From: JANXQG01 sp037147235
GTDB taxonomy: Bacteria; Planctomycetota; Planctomycetia; Pirellulales; Thermoguttaceae
Length of the DNA stretch: 18,782 bases
Direction of reading: 5' to 3'
Assembly (NCBI GenBank): GCA_037147235.1
Contig: JBAWVO010000108.1
Span: 1-18,782, forward strand
Shown here: piece by piece, positions 15,129 through 18,782 of the stretch
Layout: each line of letters begins with the position of its first letter
How positions within the stretch are numbered: position 1 is the first letter of the stretch
Program-made: the position numbers and the translations under genes
Notes under the pieces: generated by a model
What the model was told of the DNA's origin: nothing
What the model saw: the letters and a program-made list of their open reading frames with translations, nothing else
Database searches by the model: none

Positions 15129-16553
15129 TCAGAAATACAAATCCCTTGCTCCGGTCTCTCGGATCTTCCGCAGCCGCTCGGTCAGATCGGCCTTCCGCGT
15201 GCCTTCCGGCAGCCGCTGCAATTCCTGTTCGACCAGCAACATGCCGGCGGTGCGGGTTTCCTCACCGGCGTAATCGACGAGGTACTCCGTCAACGTCGAC
15301 AAGGCGTTGGGCGTGCAGAGATTCTGAATGAACCCGGGGATGGCGAACTCCATGAAATGCTCACCCGTGCGACCAAGGCGGTAACAGGCCGTGCAGAAGC
15401 TGGGTACATAACCATCGACCATCAGTTCCTTCATGACTTCATCCAACGAGCGGATGTCGCCCAACTGGAACTGCTCGCGCTCCATCACTTGGGCATCGCC
15501 GACCTCGGTGTAGCCGCCCAACTCGATGCGGCTGCCGGCGTCAATCTGCGATACGCCGAAGGCCAGCACCTCGCGCCGCAACTCGGCCGGCTCGCGGGCG
15601 GTGAGAATCAAACCGGTATACGGAACCGACAGCCGCAAGATGGCCACCAGCCGCTTGAAATCGCGATTGTCGACCAAATGCTTCTCGTTGATATTCACGC
15701 CTTGGGCCGGGCGCAGCCGCGGAAAGCTGATCGTGTGCGGCCCGACATGGTAATGCTTCTGCAAGTGCAAGGCATGGGCCACCAGTCCGAGTACCTCGAA
15801 CTTCCAGTTGTACAATCCGAACAAGGCACCGATACCCACGTCGTCGCAGCCGGCCTCCATCGCTCGGGCCAGGGCATCGAGCCGCCAGAGATAATCGCCC
15901 TTCCGCGTTTTCCGCGGATGGACCTGGGAATAGGTCTCGTGATGATACGTTTCTTGGAATATCTGAAAAGTGCCGATTCCCGCCGCTCGAACGGTGGCAA
16001 ACCCGGCGTGATCCATCGGGGCGGCGTTCACGTTCACGCGGCGGATCTCGCCATGATCGACCTTGACCGAATAGACAGTATTCACGCACTCAGCGATGAA
16101 TTCGGGGCTATAGGATGGATGCTCGCCGAAGACCAGGATCGTCCGCTTGTGCCCCTTTCGCTCCAAGGCTTCGACCTGTGCCCGCAAGTCGTCCGGGCTA
16201 AGCGTGCGGCGGACGACATCGGGATTGGAACGGCGAAAAGCGCAGTAGAGACAATCATTCGTGCAACTGCTGCCCACATAGAGCGGCGCAAAAAGCACGA
16301 TGCGGTTGCCGTATACGTCGCGTTTCAACTGCCGGGCCGCCTCGAAGATCTGCTGGCAGCTTTCCTCGTCATCGGCCGCCAGCAGCACGGCGGTCTCGGC
16401 CAGCGACAGCGGCTCCTTGGCCATGCTTTTGGCGATCACTGCGGAAAGCTCTTCCCGCGCGGTCCGGCGATCAAGCAGACCGTGCAATTGGGCCTCATCG
16501 ATGAAGTCGTGTGCGCTTTCGCTGAGCTTGACGGGTTCGGTCATGGTGGACAT
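15129..16553 (-). CDS. hydG: [FeFe]-hydrogenase maturase HydG (radical SAM tyrosine lyase)
   Basis: The 474-residue radical-SAM enzyme cleaves tyrosine to p-cresol and makes the CO and CN ligands of the H-cluster on an Fe-Cys synthon. The radical-SAM cluster motif Cx3Cx2C is C97, C101 and C104 (CTNDCLYC). The C-terminal auxiliary cluster motif is C387, C390 and C413, an exact Cx2Cx22C, which separates HydG from the thiamine enzyme ThiH. Length is normal. The ATG at 16553 has only a weak GAGAG upstream, and an ATG three codons later is possible. It is downstream of hydE, separated by 174 bases of palindromic repeats, and upstream of a small antitoxin gene. HydF and the hydrogenase are not seen in this window. 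Confidence 0.95.
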   Translation of the reverse strand: MSTMTEPVKLSESAHDFIDEAQLHGLLDRRTAREELSAVIAKSMAKEPLSLAETAVLLAADDEESCQQIFEAARQLKRDVYGNRIVLFAPLYVGSSCTNDCLYCAFRRSNPDVVRRTLSPDDLRAQVEALERKGHKRTILVFGEHPSYSPEFIAECVNTVYSVKVDHGEIRRVNVNAAPMDHAGFATVRAAGIGTFQIFQETYHHETYSQVHPRKTRKGDYLWRLDALARAMEAGCDDVGIGALFGLYNWKFEVLGLVAHALHLQKHYHVGPHTISFPRLRPAQGVNINEKHLVDNRDFKRLVAILRLSVPYTGLILTAREPAELRREVLAFGVSQIDAGSRIELGGYTEVGDAQVMEREQFQLGDIRSLDEVMKELMVDGYVPSFCTACYRLGRTGEHFMEFAIPGFIQNLCTPNALSTLTEYLVDYAGEETRTAGMLLVEQELQRLPEGTRKADLTERLRKIRETGARDLYF

Positions 16554-16568
16554 GTGATTCTCTCGTAC

Positions 16569-16721
16569 GTCAGGCTTTCCAGCCTGACCTTATGCGGTTC
16601 ACGGTCAGGCTGAAAAGCCTGACCTACTTAGTTTCTGTTGCGAAAAGGGTCGATGGAAAGCGTAGGGCGGGACGAGTGAAATGAGCCCCACCATTTTTTC
16701 TGTCAGGCTGAAAAGCCTGAC
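16569..16721. repeat. Three-hairpin repeat cluster between hydE and hydG (families C and D)
   Basis: Three palindromes with 8-bp arms and 4-base loops: 16569-16588 (loop TTCC), 16604-16623 and 16702-16721 (both GTCAGGCT-GAAA-AGCCTGAC). The last two are each followed by CTACT. Between them, 16661-16698 carries a family D copy (GACGAGTGAAATGAGCCCCACCAT and a T-run). The last hairpin lies 6 bases from the hydE stop codon. Stable hairpins here could stabilise or attenuate the hydE-hydG transcript. Confidence 0.85.
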
Positions 16722-16727
16722 CTACTC

Positions 16728-17798
16728 TTATCGGGCAACATAGTTGGGCGAGTCCCCCCGGCCGCTGCCCCGCGTGCGGCCGATGCTCTCGATGCGGACT
16801 TCCATGCAACGGTGACACAGGCCCGCCGATTCCTGGATACATGCCTTGTTCGGATAGATCTCGTAGTGGACGCGATACTTGGGCGGCGTGAGATTGGGCA
16901 TCACAATATTCGCCCCGCGGACCAGCCCCAACTCGCGGCCATTGCGCTTGTTCAGCGTGGCCAACGCCGTGGTGCTGGGGATATTCGCCCGCGGGCAAAG
17001 CAAACGGGCCAGGGCGATCACCTTATAGGTCATCAATTCCGAGGCGGGCACCTGCTCGCCCGGCGCGGCAACCGGCTGCTGCTCGGGATCGGCCAGCGGC
17101 GTCTCGGGATGCATGAGGAACGGGCCAACGCCGATCATGTCGAGATTCAACTCGCGGAACAGTTCCAGGTCGCCGGCCAGATCGTCGTAGCTCTGCCCCG
17201 GAATGCCGATCATCACGCCACTGCCCACTTCATAGCCCAGCCTGCGCAATATACCCAGGATGGCAATGCGATCGGAAACTCGGCCCGGGTGGGGTGGATG
17301 GATTCGCTCGAACAACTCGCGATTGGAGGTCTCGAAGCGAAGCAGGTAGCGGTCCGCACCAACTGCTCGCCAGAGTGCCAGTTCGTCGTAATCCCGTTCG
17401 CCGAGGCTCAAGGTCACCGCCATCGGCGAATCAGCCTTGATGTGGCGGACAACATCGGCCATCCAGTCGGCGCGAATGCCCGGATCCTCGCCGGCCTGAA
17501 GGACCACGCTGCCGTAGCCGAAGGCCACGCCTTCCTGGACGCAGGCCAGGATCTCGTCGGCCGTCATGCGGTAGCGAGGCAATTCGCGATGATCAACCCT
17601 CAAACCGCAGTAGCCGCAAAGACGGATGCAGTGGTTGGAAATCTCGATCAGGCCCCGCAGATGCACTTCCCCCCCGACGGACTGCTGCCGGACTAGGTCC
17701 GCGCGTCTCCAAAGCTCTTCCAGCCGGGCCTCGTTGGTTTCGCGAAGCCAGGCGACGATATCGGACCGCTGCATGGGGGGGTAGTGGGGCAGTTCCAT
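16728..17798 (-). CDS. hydE: [FeFe]-hydrogenase maturase HydE (radical SAM)
   Basis: The 356-residue radical-SAM protein acts on the HydG-made organometallic Fe-Cys synthon on the way to the H-cluster. The Cx3Cx2C motif CIRLCGYC is at residues 57-64. The optional second-cluster motif Cx7Cx2C (CIQESAGLCHRC, about 320-331), known from Thermotoga HydE, is also present. Other family segments are LRFETSNRELFERIHP, GYEVGSGVMIGIPGQ and ANIPSTTALATLN. I chose the ATG at 17798; an in-frame GTG at 17813 would add five residues. Neither has a good ribosome binding site, and a TATAAT at 17805-17810 sits between them. It is the first gene of the hydE-hydG-antitoxin-aspA set; its upstream flank is non-coding with tRNA-Sec-like and mobile-element-like features. 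Confidence 0.94.
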   Translation of the reverse strand: MELPHYPPMQRSDIVAWLRETNEARLEELWRRADLVRQQSVGGEVHLRGLIEISNHCIRLCGYCGLRVDHRELPRYRMTADEILACVQEGVAFGYGSVVLQAGEDPGIRADWMADVVRHIKADSPMAVTLSLGERDYDELALWRAVGADRYLLRFETSNRELFERIHPPHPGRVSDRIAILGILRRLGYEVGSGVMIGIPGQSYDDLAGDLELFRELNLDMIGVGPFLMHPETPLADPEQQPVAAPGEQVPASELMTYKVIALARLLCPRANIPSTTALATLNKRNGRELGLVRGANIVMPNLTPPKYRVHYEIYPNKACIQESAGLCHRCMEVRIESIGRTRGSGRGDSPNYVAR

Positions 17799-17804
17799 AC
17801 CTAG

Positions 17805-17810
17805 ATTATA
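17805..17810 (-). promoter_or_regulatory. Consensus -10 box directly before hydE
   Basis: TATAAT on the minus strand with its expected start point at about the A of the ATG at 17798, so the transcript might be leaderless. No good -35 is seen (TTCCCC at 17 bases). Confidence 0.35.
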
Positions 17811-17920
17811 CACGCACTATACTTGTCGGGGAATTAGGGTCGGTGGATCAAGCTGCCGGCCGTGGCCAAGGTGGGCAAGAGGTTCGTGGAAAACGACGCG
17901 CGCGGAAAATCAGGGCGGGG

Positions 17921-17949
17921 TTTCGATACGGTCTGGCGTGTGCTAGAAT
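17921..17949 (+). promoter_or_regulatory. Extended -10 promoter candidate
   Basis: TGCTAGAAT (17941-17949) is an extended -10 (TG-n-TAGAAT), with a weak TTTCGA 17 bases upstream of the hexamer. It would transcribe rightward through two small hairpins (CCTTT/AAAGG at 17965-17979, CCCGC/GCGGG at 17998-18019) and the tRNA-like segment to the terminator at 18189-18215. Confidence 0.35.
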
Positions 17950-18090
17950 TTAGCGCAGGTGCCCCCTTTCGGTAAAAGGCTGGTGGTGCCACGGAAACCC
18001 GCCTGTTGGCTTGTGCGGGTGTTATTTACCATGCGAGTATTCTAGCGGGTGTCAAGCGGATTGCTGAAACAGGCTTAAATACGATAAAAC

Positions 18091-18105
18091 GCCGTAAATT
18101 ACGGC
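18091..18105. repeat. Palindrome GCCGTAAATTACGGC
   Basis: Its 6-bp arms around the AT centre share the core CCGTAAATTACGG with the terminator palindrome at 18189-18215. The two cores lie 104 bases apart and bracket the tRNA-Sec-like segment. Confidence 0.7.
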
Positions 18106-18109
18106 ACTT

Positions 18110-18148
18110 GGAGGTGATTGGTATCTGGTGGTGCCCCTGGTCTTCAAA
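18110..18148 (+). pseudogene. 5' half of a selenocysteine tRNA (selC), ending at the anticodon loop
   Basis: Read 5' to 3', the segment has: an 8-base acceptor strand GGAGGTGA (18110-18117); the linker TT; a 6-bp D-stem GGTATC/GGTGCC (with GU pairs) around a 4-base loop TGGT (18120-18135); one base C; the 5' anticodon strand CTGGT (18137-18141); and the loop CTTCAAA (18142-18148), which contains anticodon TCA. The lengths 8-2-6-4-6-1-5-7 match bacterial tRNA-Sec, whose 6-bp D-stem and 4-base D-loop are distinctive. After the loop the sequence no longer pairs (AGCAA where ACCAG is expected), and there is no long variable arm, T-arm or 3' acceptor. It is a truncated tRNA, most simply an attachment-site half. 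Confidence 0.6.
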
Positions 18149-18188
18149 AGCAAAAACCACCATCCCAAACACGGGCTGTAAACATCGA

Positions 18189-18215
18189 GAAAAGCCCGTA
18201 AATTACGGGCTTTTC
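18189..18215. terminator. Strong intrinsic terminator, possibly bidirectional
   Basis: 13-base perfect arms (18189-18201 and 18203-18215), GAAAAGCCCGTAA and its complement, around one base. The core stem AAAAGCCCGT/ACGGGCTTTT is flanked by A and T runs on both sides. It lies 40 bases after the tRNA-Sec-like segment and could be that gene's original or a new terminator. Confidence 0.75.
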
Positions 18216-18270
18216 TTTGCTTTCTGTGGTTGGCCGTTTAACTGTACAAAAGGGCAAAAATGTGTGGGTA

Positions 18271-18288
18271 CGGGTGTACGTACACCCG
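18271..18288. repeat. Perfect 18-base palindrome CGGGTGTACGTACACCCG
   Basis: A perfect two-fold symmetric site 18 bases past the stop of the small HTH gene. With no spacer it suits a dimeric DNA-binding protein more than an RNA hairpin, though it may also help end the HTH transcript. Confidence 0.7.
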
Positions 18289-18306
18289 CTGTTTTCCACC
18301 CGCTTG

Positions 18307-18573
18307 TCAGTCCTCAATCCGCTCTCCGTGTTCCATGACCCAGGCAATCATGGTTTGGCCCGGGATTAGATAAAGCGATCCCCGCTTGTAATGAAATATC
18401 CCCGGAATGGGGATGCCATCGGCATCCACTAATCGCTTTCTGGTGATTGGATCGACCGGGCGGATAAGCGTGTCGTAGACCCACTTGCGGGGCCGGTTCA
18501 TTTTGGCCGCCACCTGATCCAGGGTGTAGACTTCGGTCGCGGAAAATTCTCGAAATATTGCTGTCTGTGACAT
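18307..18573 (-). CDS. Small helix-turn-helix / excisionase-like protein
   Basis: The 88-residue protein has a winged-helix-like segment VYTLDQVAAKMNRPRKWVYDTLI (about 17-39), reminiscent of MerR/excisionase domains. A wing-like HYKRGSLYLIPGQTMIAWVMEH follows, in the place where excisionase-type proteins close the domain. The ATG at 18573 is preferred over an upstream ATG at 18657 because the longer reading would cover the palindrome and promoter at 18593-18620. AGGA lies about 10 bases upstream. I do not recognise a named family. The tRNA-like att candidate and palindromic sites next to it suggest a directionality factor or regulator of an integrated element, but no integrase lies in the window. 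A plain regulator is equally possible. Confidence 0.65.
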   Translation of the reverse strand: MSQTAIFREFSATEVYTLDQVAAKMNRPRKWVYDTLIRPVDPITRKRLVDADGIPIPGIFHYKRGSLYLIPGQTMIAWVMEHGERIED

Positions 18574-18592
18574 CTTGCAAAATCCTATAAGC

Positions 18593-18620
18593 TTGACGGC
18601 CCCGTCAACTCGCGTACAAT
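18593..18620 (+). promoter_or_regulatory. Promoter with palindromic operator over its -35
   Basis: TTGACG (18593-18598), a 16-base spacer and TACAAT (18615-18620) make a good sigma-70 promoter reading right. The -35 is half of the palindrome TTGACGGCCCCGTCAA (18593-18608), which also lies 20 bases upstream of the divergent HTH gene start, a natural place for autoregulation. Confidence 0.5.
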
Positions 18621-18626
18621 TGCGCA

Positions 18627-18747
18627 TAGTTTGTGCGGCGGGGCTGTTGAATCCCATTGAAACTAGAAAGCTGACCGGGGCAGAGTGCTAACTAAGACCC
18701 GACCAGTACGATGGTTTTTAGGCGGGTTTTGCAGCCTCGCCTTTTTT
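18627..18747 (+). ncRNA. Candidate small RNA of about 120 nt
   Basis: The segment is bracketed by the promoter at 18593-18620 (start expected near 18627) and an intrinsic terminator at 18720-18747, with no convincing reading frame between. Its sequence matches no RNA family I recognise. It could instead be an attenuated leader of a gene beyond the window. Confidence 0.3.
18720..18747 (+). terminator. Intrinsic terminator near the window end
   Basis: AGGCG (18720-18724) pairs with CGCCT (18738-18742), followed by an uninterrupted T6 run (18742-18747). Confidence 0.6.
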
Positions 18748-18782
18748 CTGCTTGGTCCGATCTAAATCATCCACCCCTCCCC

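Larger units (their letters stand above)
17814..18306. other. Non-coding region upstream of hydE
   Basis: 493 bases without a supported gene. Contents: an extended -10 promoter candidate, small hairpins at 17965-17979 and 17998-18019, a tRNA-Sec 5'-half-like segment (18110-18148), palindromes at 18091-18105 and 18271-18288, and a strong terminator at 18189-18215. An open stretch at 17838-17975 has no start codon. Confidence 0.7.

Noticed and set aside
15129..16553. ThiH (thiamine synthesis) as an alternative for HydG
   Set aside because: The C-terminal Cx2Cx22C motif and the adjacent hydE indicate HydG.
14955..16613. 552-codon plus-strand open frame
   Set aside because: It is antisense to hydG, which has both diagnostic cysteine motifs; long antisense frames are common in GC-rich genes.
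16569..16721. CRISPR array
   Set aside because: The repeated units are 20-base palindromes at irregular spacing with related repeats between them; there are no uniform spacers and no cas genes.
17941..18020. Known riboswitch (cobalamin, c-di-GMP or similar)
   Set aside because: Small hairpins are present, but I could not match any conserved riboswitch core, and no coding gene follows on the plus strand.
18006..18338. 110-codon plus-strand frame
   Set aside because: It runs through the tRNA-like segment, a strong terminator and a perfect palindrome, and overlaps the HTH gene; a coding role is unlikely.

Overview
The window reads as a chromosome segment of a Planctomycetes-like bacterium (inferred, not proven). 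The signs are three small exported proteins with twin-arginine leaders, a PEP-CTERM protein built of autotransporter-associated beta-strand repeats, LPS-type heptosyltransferase and kinase genes, and many short palindromic dispersed repeats, several of them translated inside genes. Most genes lie on the minus strand.

Left part (1-7103): a Tat-exported TIM-barrel sugar isomerase-like protein and a small hypothetical protein come first. They are followed by a tightly coupled minus-strand operon transcribed from about 6349 down to 1835: a WaaF-type heptosyltransferase, a WaaP/InaA-type kinase and two paralogous GT4 glycosyltransferases. The last two junctions are 4-base ATGA overlaps, and the first is an overlap with a choice of starts. 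This looks like a cell-envelope glycan assembly unit. An MgtC-family membrane protein lies just upstream.

Middle (7136-12835): a 1051-residue PEP-CTERM surface protein contains two copies of a 203-residue module that are identical over 609 bases. Next come a Tat-exported aldo/keto-reductase-like protein and a divergent Tat-exported prenyltransferase/squalene-oxidase-repeat protein.

Right part (13221-17813): a minus-strand cluster hydE - hydG - small VapB-like antitoxin - aspA. HydE and HydG are radical-SAM maturases of [FeFe]-hydrogenase, and both keep their complete cysteine motifs. hydF and the hydrogenase itself are not in the window. Between hydG and aspA an intact antitoxin gene is followed in the same frame by only the last 49 codons of a PIN-domain (VapC) toxin, so the toxin has been deleted.

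Right edge (17814-18782): mostly non-coding. It holds a 39-base stretch with the exact segment lengths of the 5' half of a selenocysteine tRNA, ending at the anticodon loop. It also holds a strong terminator, several perfect palindromes, a small HTH/excisionase-like gene, and a promoter-terminator pair bracketing a possible RNA of about 120 nt. I infer the boundary, or a relic, of an element integrated in selC just upstream of the hyd cluster.

The intergenic spaces (1614-1818, 12919-13223, 16569-16721) are packed with copies of at least four palindromic repeat families. Related copies lie inside the kinase gene and one glycosyltransferase gene.
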